NCBI RefSeq assembly: GCF_900116195.1
Contig: NZ_FOZW01000002.1
Location: 372,001-436,000 of the forward strand
Direction of reading: 5' to 3'
DNA from: Alloyangia pacifica
GTDB lineage: Bacteria > Pseudomonadota > Alphaproteobacteria > Rhodobacterales > Rhodobacteraceae
Length of the DNA: 64,000 bases
A program made the translations under genes and the position numbers. The notes beneath the pieces were generated by a model. The model was not told where the DNA came from. It saw only the letters and a program-made list of their open reading frames with translations, and did no database searches. The first letter of the stretch is position 1. The number at the start of each line of letters is the position of its first letter. This document shows positions 17,262 to 25,786 of this stretch, in pieces.

Positions 17262-18632
17262 TCAACTCCCTCGTGCCGGATCGAGCGCCGCGAGCTTGCG
17301 TTTCTGCGCGCCGCCGTCCCAATCCGGGCCGAAGCCGTAGCGTGCCCATCCCAGAGAGTCCAGACGGACCTCGGAGGCTTCGGCGCGGCGCCCCAGCGCG
17401 TCCAGTGCCTCGGCGCGCAGGGTCATCAGGCTGGCCAGCAGCGCGGCGTTCTCGTAGCGCTTTGCAGTGGCCTCCTGCGGTGTGGTCAGCGCCAGTGCTT
17501 CCTCGGGGCGGTCCATGCGCAGGGCGAGCGCCGCGAGCTGGGCGTCGGCGTAGGCCTCGTGCAGCCGGGCGTCGGGCAGCGCCGAAAAGACGCGGCGGGC
17601 CGCGCGGAACTGAGCCTCCGCCGTCACGGGATCGCTGCCGACCAGAAGCCGCCCGAGTGCGAAATGCGAAAAGCCGAGCCGATGATCGCGCCAGCCCTCG
17701 GCGCGGGCGAGGCGCAGCGCCTCCTCGCCGGCAGCGCGGCGCTGCGGCATCGGGGCGCCGGTGGTCAGCGCGGTCTGGATCGCCTCGATCCAGGGGCGCG
17801 GCGTCGGGGCAAGCTGGCGGTCGGGCACCTGCGCGCCCGCCGGGTTCAGCCGGGCGAGGATCGCGGGCAGGGCGGCGGCCACCTCGCCGCGGCTCATCCC
17901 CGTGCGCAGCGCCGGATCGTAGAAGGCGCGCAGCACAAGTATGTCGTAGCCCGAGAGCACGGTGTGGACGTTGTCGTCGTTGAACACGCTCTCGCCCAGC
18001 CGGTAGAGATCGTTCAGCGGCCCCAGCGCCTGCGCGATCTCCTCGTGCAGGCAGTCGCGCAGTTCCTGCGGGGCGGCATCGGCGGGGAGGAAGACCGCGA
18101 CCCTGTCGCGCGCCCGCACCTCGGTCCAGCTGGTCTCGCCGGCAGATTGCGCGCGCCGGAACTCACGCCAGGAGCTGACCCCGGGAATGACGAAACAGGC
18201 CGCCTGCGGCAGCTCGCGGCGGATGGTCCGTCGCGGCACCGGCACCAGCGTGATGTTGGCCTCGCCGCGGTCCACCTCGGTGATGTCGATTCCGGCCTCC
18301 TCGCGCAGGCGGCGCAGCAGGCGGGACAGGTCGGGGGCGAGGCTTGCCGGTGCCTTGCCATCGACGCGCAGCGTCACCGGTCCCTCGAAGCGGGTGAAGA
18401 CCGGCAGCGCGCGGCCCGACTCCAGCATGAAGGCGAGGTCGAGAATGTCCCGTGCGATCTGAGCGTTGGCGGCCTGCGGTGGTACCGGGTCGGGCGCGCC
18501 GAAGCGGCTCTCGAGCGGCGGGCTGACGTCCGGAGCGACGGTTGCGGCGTTGGCGGCGCGGCTCACGCTTTCCGGCGCCATCGGCGCGCAGGCACCGATC
18601 AGCAGACCGAGCAGGGGCAGCAACCGCCGCAC
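17262..18632 (-). CDS. DUF2927 lipoprotein
   Basis: A 456-residue predicted lipoprotein. The N-terminus MRRLLPLLGLLIGACAP has a clear lipobox (LIGAC) with Cys15 as the acylation site. The middle carries a DUF2927-type region with RRELPQAACFVIPGVSS and DCLHEEIAQALGPLND. The latter has an HEExxQ arrangement that resembles a metal-binding site. The C-terminal third is helical with TPR-like spacing (LGFSHFALGRLL, AQFRAARRVF). The start is GTG at 18632, 3 bases after the GNAT stop. The function of the family is unknown. Export to the cell envelope is supported by the signal. Confidence 0.75.
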   Translation of the reverse strand: MRRLLPLLGLLIGACAPMAPESVSRAANAATVAPDVSPPLESRFGAPDPVPPQAANAQIARDILDLAFMLESGRALPVFTRFEGPVTLRVDGKAPASLAPDLSRLLRRLREEAGIDITEVDRGEANITLVPVPRRTIRRELPQAACFVIPGVSSWREFRRAQSAGETSWTEVRARDRVAVFLPADAAPQELRDCLHEEIAQALGPLNDLYRLGESVFNDDNVHTVLSGYDILVLRAFYDPALRTGMSRGEVAAALPAILARLNPAGAQVPDRQLAPTPRPWIEAIQTALTTGAPMPQRRAAGEEALRLARAEGWRDHRLGFSHFALGRLLVGSDPVTAEAQFRAARRVFSALPDARLHEAYADAQLAALALRMDRPEEALALTTPQEATAKRYENAALLASLMTLRAEALDALGRRAEASEVRLDSLGWARYGFGPDWDGGAQKRKLAALDPARGS

Positions 18633-18635
18633 GGG

Positions 18636-19088
18636 TCAGCTCCGCTGGTACTTGATGAAGGGAGTCTGCGTGCCGATCCGGTCGTAGAGCTGGCGCGCGG
18701 TGGTGTTGAAGTCCTGCGTCATCCAGTAGACGTTCGGCGCGCCCTCGGCGTCGGCGGCAGCGTAGACCGCCTCGATCAGCGCCCGGCCCACGCCCGTCCC
18801 GCGCGCTTCGGGGGCGGCATAGAGGTCCTGCAGGTAGCAGACGTTCTCGATCCGCCAGCAGTGGCGGTGGAAGACGTAATGCACCAGCCCGACCGGTACG
18901 CCATCGACGAGGGCCAGGAGCCCGTGGAAATCCTGCGGATCGTCGCCCAGCAGCCGCGCGAAGGTGCTGGCATAGACCGCCTCGGGCACCGAGGTCTCGT
19001 AGAAGGTGAGATACCCGGTCCAGAGCTCGCGCCACGCGGCCTCGTCGCCGGCCTCCAGCGGCCGGATGATCACGCTATGCTGGGACAT
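18636..19088 (-). CDS. GNAT-family N-acetyltransferase
   Basis: A 150-residue GNAT acyltransferase. The acetyl-CoA binding motif A is DLYAAPEARGTGVGRALIEAV (positions about 85-105), followed by NVYWMTQDFNTTARQLYDRIG, the usual motif B. ATG 19088 (MSQHSVIIRPLEAGDE) follows GAGGCAG and is preferred to an upstream in-frame start. It is first in the minus-strand operon leading to the DUF2927 and vWA genes. The substrate, an amine of a small molecule or protein, is unknown. Confidence 0.85.
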   Translation of the reverse strand: MSQHSVIIRPLEAGDEAAWRELWTGYLTFYETSVPEAVYASTFARLLGDDPQDFHGLLALVDGVPVGLVHYVFHRHCWRIENVCYLQDLYAAPEARGTGVGRALIEAVYAAADAEGAPNVYWMTQDFNTTARQLYDRIGTQTPFIKYQRS

Positions 19089-19187
19089 GCTGCCTCGATC
19101 GTCTTTTGTCGTTCTCTGCCCGGGGCTTCGCACCCTCTGACGGGGCGAGTATAGCGGCAGGTGCGGCCCAGGTGTCCCCCAAACAGA

Positions 19188-19221
19188 ACGGCGCCGCGAA
19201 AATGTGATTTCGCGGCGCCGT
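19188..19221 (-). terminator. Perfect 14-bp hairpin downstream of prfC
   Basis: Arms ACGGCGCCGCGAAA (19188-19201) and TTTCGCGGCGCCGT (19208-19221) pair perfectly around a 6-base loop. The hairpin lies 60 bases beyond the prfC stop and 100 bases upstream of the GNAT start on the same strand. It probably terminates prfC transcription and separates the two units. Confidence 0.75.
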
Positions 19222-19280
19222 CCGAGACAAAGTGACGTTTGGTCAGGGGTTTAGCCTGTGCAAGCCTGCAACAGCGCGGC

Positions 19281-20888
19281 TCAGACCATCATTTCCTTGG
19301 TGGCAGAGAGGGTCACGCCCGGATAGTCGCGCTCGACGCGGTCGATGTCCCACTGCATGCGCGTCAGGTAGACGATGTCGCCGTCGTTGTCGTGGGCGAT
19401 GTGCTGCTTGTTGGCCGCGGCGAACTTCTCGACCGCCGTCTTCTCGCCATGCACCCAGCGCGCCGAGGTGAACTGCGAGGCCTCGAAACGCACCGGCAGC
19501 GAGTACTCCTGCTCGATCCGCGCGCCCAGAACTTCGAACTGCAGCGCGCCGACGACGCCGACGATGTAGCCCGAGCCGATCGACGGCTTGAAGACCTTGG
19601 CCGCGCCTTCCTCGGCGAACTGGTAGAGCGCCTTTTCCAGGTGCTTGGCCTTCAGCGGATCGCCAGCACGGACGCTCTGCAGAAGTTCCGGGGCAAAGGA
19701 CGGGATGCCGGTGACCTTCAGCGCCTCGCCCTCGGTCAGCGTGTCGCCGATGCGCAGCTGGCCGTGGTTCGGAATGCCGATGATGTCGCCGGCCCAGGCC
19801 TCTTCCGCCAGTTCGCGGTCGGCGGCGAGGAAGAGCACCGGGTTGGAGATCGCCATGGGCTTCTTGGTTCGCACATGGGTGAGCTTCATGCCGCGCTCGA
19901 AATGTCCCGACGACAGGCGCACGAAGGCGACGCGGTCACGGTGCTTGGGGTCCATGTTGGCCTGCACCTTGAAGACAAAGCCCGCAACCTTCTTCTCGTC
20001 CGGAGCGATCTGGCGGGGCGCGGCCGAGGTCGGCTGCGGCTCCGGGGCGAGCTCGCCGATGCCGTCCATCAGTTCCTTCACGCCGAAGGAGTTGATCGCC
20101 GAGCCGAACCAGATCGGGGTCATATGCCCCTCGAGCACCGACTGCGGGTCGAGCGCGGGCAGCAGTTCGCGCGCCATCTCGACCTCCTCGCGCAGCTGCT
20201 CGAGCAACTCTGCGGGCACGTGCTCGGCCAGCTTGGGGTCGTCGAGGCCGCTGATCTTGATCGATTCCGCGACACGGTTGCGGTCGGCGCGGTCCATCAG
20301 TTCCAGCCTGTCGTGGATCATGTCGTAGCAGCCGAGGAAATCGCGCCCCATGCCGATCGGCCAGCTGGCAGGCGTCACGTCGATGGCGAGGTTTTCCTGG
20401 ATCTCGTCGATGATCTCGAAGGTGTCGCGCGCCTCGCGGTCCATCTTGTTGCAGAAGGTCAGGATCGGCAGGTCGCGCAAACGGCAGACTTCGAAGAGCT
20501 TCTGGGTCTGGCTTTCCACACCCTTGGCGCCGTCGATCACCATGATCGCCGCATCCACCGCGGTCAGCGTGCGGTAGGTGTCTTCCGAGAAGTCCGAGTG
20601 GCCGGGCGTGTCGACGAGGTTGTAGCGGAACTTGCCGTATTCGAAGGACATCGCCGAGGCGGAGACCGAGATGCCGCGCTCCTGCTCCATCTTCATGAAG
20701 TCCGAGCGCGTGCGGCGCGCCTCGCCCTTGGCACGGACCTGTCCGGCCATCTGGATCGCCCCGCCGAAAAGCAGGAACTTTTCGGTCAGCGTGGTCTTGC
20801 CCGCATCCGGGTGCGAGATGATCGCGAAGGTGCGGCGCCGCGCGATCTCGGGCGGCAGGGTGGGGCGGTTCGAAGCGGTGTCCAGCAT
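19281..20888 (-). CDS. prfC: Peptide chain release factor 3
   Basis: A 535-residue translational GTPase that releases RF1/RF2 from the ribosome after termination. G1 is ISHPDAGKTTLTEK, the switch region is GISVSASAMSF, G3 is DTPGHSDFSEDTYR, and G4 is FCNKMDREARD. The C-terminal domain has VGVVGALQFEVL. Length and motif order are those of RF3 rather than EF-G. The gene is monocistronic with a strong hairpin after it and a divergent small Rho-N-like gene 88 bases upstream. Confidence 0.95.
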   Translation of the reverse strand: MLDTASNRPTLPPEIARRRTFAIISHPDAGKTTLTEKFLLFGGAIQMAGQVRAKGEARRTRSDFMKMEQERGISVSASAMSFEYGKFRYNLVDTPGHSDFSEDTYRTLTAVDAAIMVIDGAKGVESQTQKLFEVCRLRDLPILTFCNKMDREARDTFEIIDEIQENLAIDVTPASWPIGMGRDFLGCYDMIHDRLELMDRADRNRVAESIKISGLDDPKLAEHVPAELLEQLREEVEMARELLPALDPQSVLEGHMTPIWFGSAINSFGVKELMDGIGELAPEPQPTSAAPRQIAPDEKKVAGFVFKVQANMDPKHRDRVAFVRLSSGHFERGMKLTHVRTKKPMAISNPVLFLAADRELAEEAWAGDIIGIPNHGQLRIGDTLTEGEALKVTGIPSFAPELLQSVRAGDPLKAKHLEKALYQFAEEGAAKVFKPSIGSGYIVGVVGALQFEVLGARIEQEYSLPVRFEASQFTSARWVHGEKTAVEKFAAANKQHIAHDNDGDIVYLTRMQWDIDRVERDYPGVTLSATKEMMV

Positions 20889-20976
20889 GAGCGCGCATAT
20901 AGGTGCGGGCGGGGGTTTTGTCTATGGGGAACCGCGCGCGCCGGACGGCGGTTGACCCGGTGAAAGGAGACCTGCC

Positions 20977-21240
20977 ATGACCAAGGATCACGGCCCCTCG
21001 ATCAAGGATGACAAGCTCTACGAGGACCTGCGCGATCAGGGCTACTCGGCGGAGAAGGCAGCGCGCATTTCCAACGCCAGGGCGAACCCCGACATACACC
21101 CCTCGAAGAAGGGCGGCAAGGCACCGCCCTACGAGGAGTGGACGAAAGACGCCCTCTACGAGCGCGCGCAGGAAATCGGCATCGACGGGCGCTCGAAGAT
21201 GACCAAGAACGAACTGATCGAGGCACTGCGCAGCCACTGA
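20977..21240 (+). CDS. Small protein with Rho N-terminal-like (SAP-type) C-terminus
   Basis: An 87-residue basic protein. The first part (KLYEDLRDQGYSAEKAARISNA and HPSKKGGKAPPYEEW) is typical of a short conserved family. The second half, TKDALYERAQEIGIDGRSKMTKNELIEALRSH, is a helix-extended-loop-helix of the Rho N-terminal/SAP kind that binds nucleic acid. AAGGAG precedes the ATG at 20977. It stands alone between prfC and the Hint gene. It probably binds DNA or RNA; a stress-related role is only conjecture. Confidence 0.75.
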   Translation: MTKDHGPSIKDDKLYEDLRDQGYSAEKAARISNARANPDIHPSKKGGKAPPYEEWTKDALYERAQEIGIDGRSKMTKNELIEALRSH

Positions 21241-21260
21241 AGCCTGCGCCTGTTGCAGCC

Positions 21261-21291
21261 TCCGGCGGGCGTATTTTTGAAGAGAAGAAGC
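21261..21291 (+). repeat. Copy 2 (tail only) of the dispersed intergenic element
   Basis: The sequence TCCGGCGGGCGTATTTTTGA followed by AGAGAAGAAGC matches the tail of the elements near 17.0 and 55.8 kb. The rest of the 238-base gap (21241-21478) between the Rho-N-like gene and the convergent Hint gene shows no gene. Confidence 0.5.
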
Positions 21292-21478
21292 TGCGGGATT
21301 TCCTGGACGGCGATTTCTTTGTGGCTCAGGTGCGACCGCGTGAGGCGCGCTGCGCGATCGGAGTTGGGCCCTCTGCGGGGCCTTTCGGACCGTGCCGGAG
21401 AAAGGGTCGGTCGTCGGTGTCGGGGTCGCCCGTTGCCTTTTGATTGAGGCTGCAGAGCTCCGATATATGGAGCCGCGC

Positions 21479-22504
21479 TCAGCCTGCCGAGGAGCGCCGG
21501 AGCAACTCTGCAACGTCAGGCCGTTGCAGCAGGGTTTCCTGCACCTCCAGCTCCGGCTGGTCGGAGGACCGGTGGCGCGGCAGCAGGCCGGCCAGTTGGC
21601 CCGAGAGCTCCGCGGGCAGGGCGGCGCGGGTGCGGGTGTCCACCAGCATGGATTCCGCCGCGATACCCTCGGCGTAGATGATCTGGTGGTGATCGAAGAG
21701 CATCTGGAAGTAGTCCACGAAGCCGCCTTCCTGGCGCAGCACCGTCTCGCCGTTGATCAGGTGGCGGGCGCGCAACAGCAGTTCGGAGCGCCCCGCGCCG
21801 AGCCGGTCGCTTCGCTGGTAGACGAAGAGCCGGTGGTCGGGGCTGACAAGCAGGTCTCGGGCGGCATTGAGCGTGCCGGCGCGGATCAGGATCGGAGCGA
21901 AGGCGCCCACAGCGCGCAGGGTCTGGTGGCCGATCCAGCGCAGTTCCTGCGGTCCGTCGTCCCGGGTCAACACCCGGTCGCCGACGCGCAGATCCTCGAC
22001 CGCGCGCTGCGCGCCCGAGGCGAGGGTGATCATCGTGCCGCCGGTAAAGGAGACGCAGGCGGCTTGGGCAAAGCGCGCAAGCGCGGTGTCCCGGCTGACG
22101 CCGACCAGCGCGTAATCCTTGCGCGGCAGCATCGGGGCGAGCGGCATCAGGCAAACCTCGGCCACCAGCCCCTCGGCTGTGGTCGCGACGAGCAAGAGCG
22201 CCTCGGTGATGGTGCCGTCGCCGCTCATGAAGGTCAGGCAGGCGTCGAGATGAAGGTCCGCGCCCGGCTGACCCAGATCGCTTTCCGCAGCGATGCGGAA
22301 CGGTGAGGCCCCGGCGGGCAGCACGGCAAGCCGCATCGGGCGGGCGGCGGGTGAGAGCGCGTAGACGTCGTCGGGCTGGAGCTCCTCGGCAAAGCTCAGC
22401 TCGTCCCCGAGGTTCGCACCGCTGACCACGCGCAGATGCGCGCCGCGGTAGACCGTCACGCTGTGGGCCGCCCGGCGGCCAGCATCGGAAAGGGCGTCTG
22501 CCAT
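21479..22504 (-). CDS. Hint-domain protein
   Basis: A 341-residue protein with a Hedgehog/intein (Hint_2-type) domain from about residue 148. The block is ACVSFTGGTMITLASG, then EDLRVGDRVLTRDDGPQELRWIG, and the conserved SPDHRLFVY with His224. Family members usually have Cys at the nucleophile position (CFTPGT-like). Here that position is Ser152, with Cys150 two residues earlier. Residues 1-145 are a less conserved leading region. ATG 22504 is chosen over an adjacent GTG (22507). Rhodobacterales often carry such proteins, some exported by type I secretion. No transporter gene is near, and the role is unknown. Confidence 0.75.
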   Translation of the reverse strand: MADALSDAGRRAAHSVTVYRGAHLRVVSGANLGDELSFAEELQPDDVYALSPAARPMRLAVLPAGASPFRIAAESDLGQPGADLHLDACLTFMSGDGTITEALLLVATTAEGLVAEVCLMPLAPMLPRKDYALVGVSRDTALARFAQAACVSFTGGTMITLASGAQRAVEDLRVGDRVLTRDDGPQELRWIGHQTLRAVGAFAPILIRAGTLNAARDLLVSPDHRLFVYQRSDRLGAGRSELLLRARHLINGETVLRQEGGFVDYFQMLFDHHQIIYAEGIAAESMLVDTRTRAALPAELSGQLAGLLPRHRSSDQPELEVQETLLQRPDVAELLRRSSAG

Positions 22505-22691
22505 CACTCTACTCTACTCGCACACGCATTTCGGATATCCCCGAAACGTCACGACCGGCTCCGCCGTTCCCGGACCCTCGTCAGTCCCGGCGGGAACATC
22601 TCAGCCTACACGCCATTGTCTGCCAGGGGAATGTGTCATCATATGGCCCCGAGCCCGGCGTTTTGCCGGCAGACTGCAAAGGGAGCACAAG

Positions 22692-23471
22692 ATGGATCTC
22701 GGGATCGCGGGAAAAACGGCGCTGGTCTGCGCCTCGTCGAAAGGGCTGGGGCGCGGCTGCGCCGAGGCGCTGGCCGAGGCGGGGTGCAACCTCGTGATGA
22801 ACGCGCGCGGCGCGGAAGCGCTCGAGGAGACCGCGGCGGCGATCCGTGCGACCTATGGTGTCGAGGTGACGACCGTCGTGGCGGACATTGTCTCCGAAGA
22901 CGGCCGGGCGCAGGTGCTGGAGGTGGCGCGCGGCGCGGACATCCTGGTGACCAACGCGGGCGGCCCGCCGCCGGGACACTGGAGCGACTGGGACCGGACC
23001 GATTTCCTCAAGGCGCTGGACGGCAACATGCTGACCCCGATCGCGCTGATGCAGGCGCTGCTGCCGGGCATGATGGAGCGCGGCTGGGGGCGGGTGGTCA
23101 ACATCACCTCGCGCTCGGTGAAGGCACCGATCCTGCAGCTGGGCCTGTCGAATTCGGCTCGCGCCGGGCTGACGGGCTTTGTCGCCGGCACCTCGCGGCA
23201 GGTCGCGGAAAAGGGCGTGACGATCAACAACCTGCTGCCCGGCGTGCATGAGACCGACCGGATCGTGCAGATGGACCGCCACGAGTCGGAAAAGACCGGC
23301 CGCCCGATCCCCGAGATCAGCGCCGAGCGCGCCGCGGGCATCCCCACGCGCGAATACGGGCAGGCGGCGGATTTCGGGCGCATGTGCGCCTATCTCTGCT
23401 CGGTCCACGCGCGTTTCATCGTCGGGCAGAACATCGTGCTCGACGGCGGTGAGACGCTGGCGACGATCTGA
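22692..23471 (+). CDS. SDR-family protein lacking the usual Tyr/Lys pair
   Basis: A 259-residue short-chain dehydrogenase/reductase-like protein. The Rossmann start is TALVCASSKGLGRGCAEAL (TGxxxGxG replaced by CASSKGLG), and NNA is replaced by VTNAGG. The active-site region reads NITSRSVKAPILQLGLSNSARAG. The catalytic Tyr-x-x-x-Lys is therefore Leu-x-x-x-Arg, although the serine (ITS) remains. I know a subgroup of FabG-like SDRs with this substitution. Catalysis by the usual route is doubtful. It is preceded by AAAGGGAGCACAAG and followed 10 bases later by the AlkC-type gene, probably co-transcribed. Confidence 0.8.
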   Translation: MDLGIAGKTALVCASSKGLGRGCAEALAEAGCNLVMNARGAEALEETAAAIRATYGVEVTTVVADIVSEDGRAQVLEVARGADILVTNAGGPPPGHWSDWDRTDFLKALDGNMLTPIALMQALLPGMMERGWGRVVNITSRSVKAPILQLGLSNSARAGLTGFVAGTSRQVAEKGVTINNLLPGVHETDRIVQMDRHESEKTGRPIPEISAERAAGIPTREYGQAADFGRMCAYLCSVHARFIVGQNIVLDGGETLATI

Positions 23472-23481
23472 GGCGGCAGCC

Positions 23482-24624
23482 ATGGCAAGAGGACCTGACG
23501 GGCAGGGCGGCGGGGCGGGTTTCTCGCTCGCCGACCAGCTGTTCAATCGCCAGTCACTGAGCGATCTCGGCCGCGAGTTCGCGGTGTTGCCCGGCTTCGA
23601 TGCAGGGCGCTTCGTGGAGAGCGCGCTGCCGCAGCTGCAGGGGCTGGGCGTGCACGCCCGGCTTGAAGTATTGGCGGACACCTTGGCGGAACAGCTTCCT
23701 TCGGGATTTCCCGAAATGGCGGAGCAGGTCGAGGCGGCGCTGCCGCCGCCGCTCGATCCGGCGCTGAAGGACGATGATTTCGGGCGCTTCATCCACGCCG
23801 TGCCCGGGGTGCTGGCGGTCAAGCATGGCATGGCGCATCCGGAGCGTTCGCTCGACCTGCTGCACGCGGCGACGCAGCGGTTTTCCATGGAGTTCGCGCT
23901 CAGGCCTTTCCTCAACCGTTGGCCAGAGGAGGTGCTGGCTCGGCTCGATCGCTGGGTCGAGGATCCGCATTACCATGTGCGCAGGCTGGTCTCCGAGGGC
24001 ACGCGGCCGAAGCTGCCCTGGGGCATGGGGATCACGCTCGATCCTCTGGTGCCACTGCGCTATCTCGATGCGCTGCACGCGGATGGCACGCGCTTTGTCA
24101 CCCGCTCGGTGGCCAACCATCTCAACGACCTGTCGAAGATTGCGCCCGCCGAAGTGATTGCGCGGCTGTCGAGCTGGCAGGCCGGGGGGCGGCAGGCACC
24201 AAAGGAGATGGACTGGATGACCCGCCACGCGCTGCGTACGGCGGTCAAGCGCGGTGAGCCCGAGGCGCTGGCGCTGCTCGGCTACCGTGCCGATCTGCCG
24301 GTGATGGCAGAGGTGGCGGTGGCAGAGCCGGAGGTGCGGATCGGCGAGACAATGCGCTTTGAGGTCACGCTGAGCTCGCCCGAGGCCGGGCCGGTGCTGG
24401 TCGACTACCGGCTGCGCTTTCACCGGCCCGGCGGAAGCGCCGAGAAGGTGTTCAAGCTGAAGTCGGCGAGGCTCGCGCCGGGTAAACCGCTGACGCTCGC
24501 CAAGACGCACCGGATGAAAGGCGACGCCACGACTTTCCGTCTGCACCCCGGCCCGCATACGGTGATCGTGCAGGTCAACGGGCGGGACGTGGGGGAGGCG
24601 GTCTTCGAGCTTTTGCCCGCCTAG
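23482..24624 (+). CDS. DNA alkylation repair protein (AlkC-like, HEAT repeats plus Ig-like domain)
   Basis: A 380-residue protein of the AlkC/AlkD HEAT-repeat glycosylase superfamily, which removes positively charged N3-alkyl purines. Family segments include FGRFIHAVPGVLAVKHGM, HYHVRRLVSEGTRPKLPWG, LDALHADGTRFVTRSVANHLNDLSK and WMTRHALRTAVKRGEPEAL. From about residue 275 an Ig-like beta domain follows (VRIGETMRFEVTLSSPEAGP, ending VIVQVNGRDVGEAVFELLP), as described for AlkC. I use ATG 23482, since earlier in-frame codons overlap the SDR gene. Its stop shares a palindromic CTAG with the convergent AbrB gene. Confidence 0.85.
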   Translation: MARGPDGQGGGAGFSLADQLFNRQSLSDLGREFAVLPGFDAGRFVESALPQLQGLGVHARLEVLADTLAEQLPSGFPEMAEQVEAALPPPLDPALKDDDFGRFIHAVPGVLAVKHGMAHPERSLDLLHAATQRFSMEFALRPFLNRWPEEVLARLDRWVEDPHYHVRRLVSEGTRPKLPWGMGITLDPLVPLRYLDALHADGTRFVTRSVANHLNDLSKIAPAEVIARLSSWQAGGRQAPKEMDWMTRHALRTAVKRGEPEALALLGYRADLPVMAEVAVAEPEVRIGETMRFEVTLSSPEAGPVLVDYRLRFHRPGGSAEKVFKLKSARLAPGKPLTLAKTHRMKGDATTFRLHPGPHTVIVQVNGRDVGEAVFELLPA

Positions 24625-25715
24625 CGGTCCGAGGGGGCCTGCCGCAGCGCCGCGTCGACCCGCGCTGCGACGAAGCGTGCGATCATCGGGCCGGTGGCCA
24701 GAACGACGATGAAGCGCAGCGTCTGCATGGCCATGACAAAGGCCATGTCCACGTCGCTTGCGGCGGCGATCACCGCGACGGAGTCGGCCCCGCCGGGGCT
24801 GGTTGCGAGGTAAGCGGTCAGCGGGTCGACCCCGGCGAAGGCGACCAGCGCCGCCGCCATCAGCCCGCAGAGCCCCATCAGCAGCAGGATCGAGACGGCC
24901 AGCCGCGGCAGCGCGCGCGCCGTATGGCGCAGGATGTCGCGACTGAAGCGCAGGCCGATGGCCCAGCCGATCACCGCGTAGGCCAGCGCCATCATCCATT
25001 CCGGCGTCACCGGCGAGAGCCATCCCACGCCGTTTGCGAAAGCGCCGAGCAGCAGCGGGATCAGGAAGGTTCCGGCGGCCATGCGGGTGATCCGGGTCAG
25101 CACCACCCCGAGCGCCATCAACAGCAGCGCATCCAGTAGGCCGCGGTCGGGGATGGGAAACCAGGGCGTCGGGGCGCTTGCGATCTCGGGCGCGCCGACC
25201 CAGAAACGCGCCACCATCGACGCGCCGCCCGCAACCATGCCGACACGCAGATATTGCATCACCGCCACCAGCCGGATGTCCGCGCCATGCGCCTCGGCGA
25301 GGAAGACCATGGCCTGTGCCGCTCCGGGCGACGATCCCCAGACCGCTGTGTTTCCGGGCAGCACCTGCCGGCGCGCGAGCAGGTAGCCGAGCAGCGCCGC
25401 GGCGACGATCACCGAAACCACGCCTGCCGCGAAGATCGGCCAGTCGCGGCCGATCTCCGGCAGAACCGAGGCGGGAATCTGCCCGGCGATCATCGCCCCC
25501 ACCGCCGCCTGTGCCAGCTCGAACAGCGGGCGCGGGGCCGAGATCGCGCGGGCGCCCGAGGTCAGTCCGGATGCCGCAAGCGCAATGGCCGCCAGCATTG
25601 GCCCCAGCAGCAGCGCGGCGGGGAAATGCACCAGATCGAGCCCTGCGGCAAGCAGCGCCGAGAGCGCGATGAGGGCGAGCCACGCCAGCGCGCGGGACAG
25701 GGAAGGGCGGGCCAT
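24621..25715 (-). CDS. AbrB-family membrane permease (PF05145 type)
   Basis: A 364-residue integral membrane protein of the family often called AbrB or 'ammonia monooxygenase-like' transporter. It is a duplicated unit of about ten hydrophobic segments. Recognisable segments are LLLGPMLAAIALAASG, GAMIAGQIPASVLPEIG, GSSPGAAQAMVFLAEAHGAD and the repeat-equivalent ATSPGGADSVAVIAAASDVD. ATG 25715 follows CGGAGG. It is the last gene of a minus-strand set with an SDR and a maleate-isomerase-family protein. A role in moving their substrate is likely but unproven. Confidence 0.8.
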   Translation of the reverse strand: MARPSLSRALAWLALIALSALLAAGLDLVHFPAALLLGPMLAAIALAASGLTSGARAISAPRPLFELAQAAVGAMIAGQIPASVLPEIGRDWPIFAAGVVSVIVAAALLGYLLARRQVLPGNTAVWGSSPGAAQAMVFLAEAHGADIRLVAVMQYLRVGMVAGGASMVARFWVGAPEIASAPTPWFPIPDRGLLDALLLMALGVVLTRITRMAAGTFLIPLLLGAFANGVGWLSPVTPEWMMALAYAVIGWAIGLRFSRDILRHTARALPRLAVSILLLMGLCGLMAAALVAFAGVDPLTAYLATSPGGADSVAVIAAASDVDMAFVMAMQTLRFIVVLATGPMIARFVAARVDAALRQAPSDR

Positions 25716-25786
25716 GAAGCCTCCGTTCGGGACATGGATGCCGCGCGGGGGCGGAGCAGGTCGCGGCGCTGACGCCTGGCTGTGGG

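Noticed and set aside
15690-19154. Plus-strand open frame of 1154 codons opposite the vWA/DUF2927/GNAT operon
   Set aside because: It is an antisense shadow of four real genes, with no ribosome binding site and low-complexity Arg/Gly/Ala composition.
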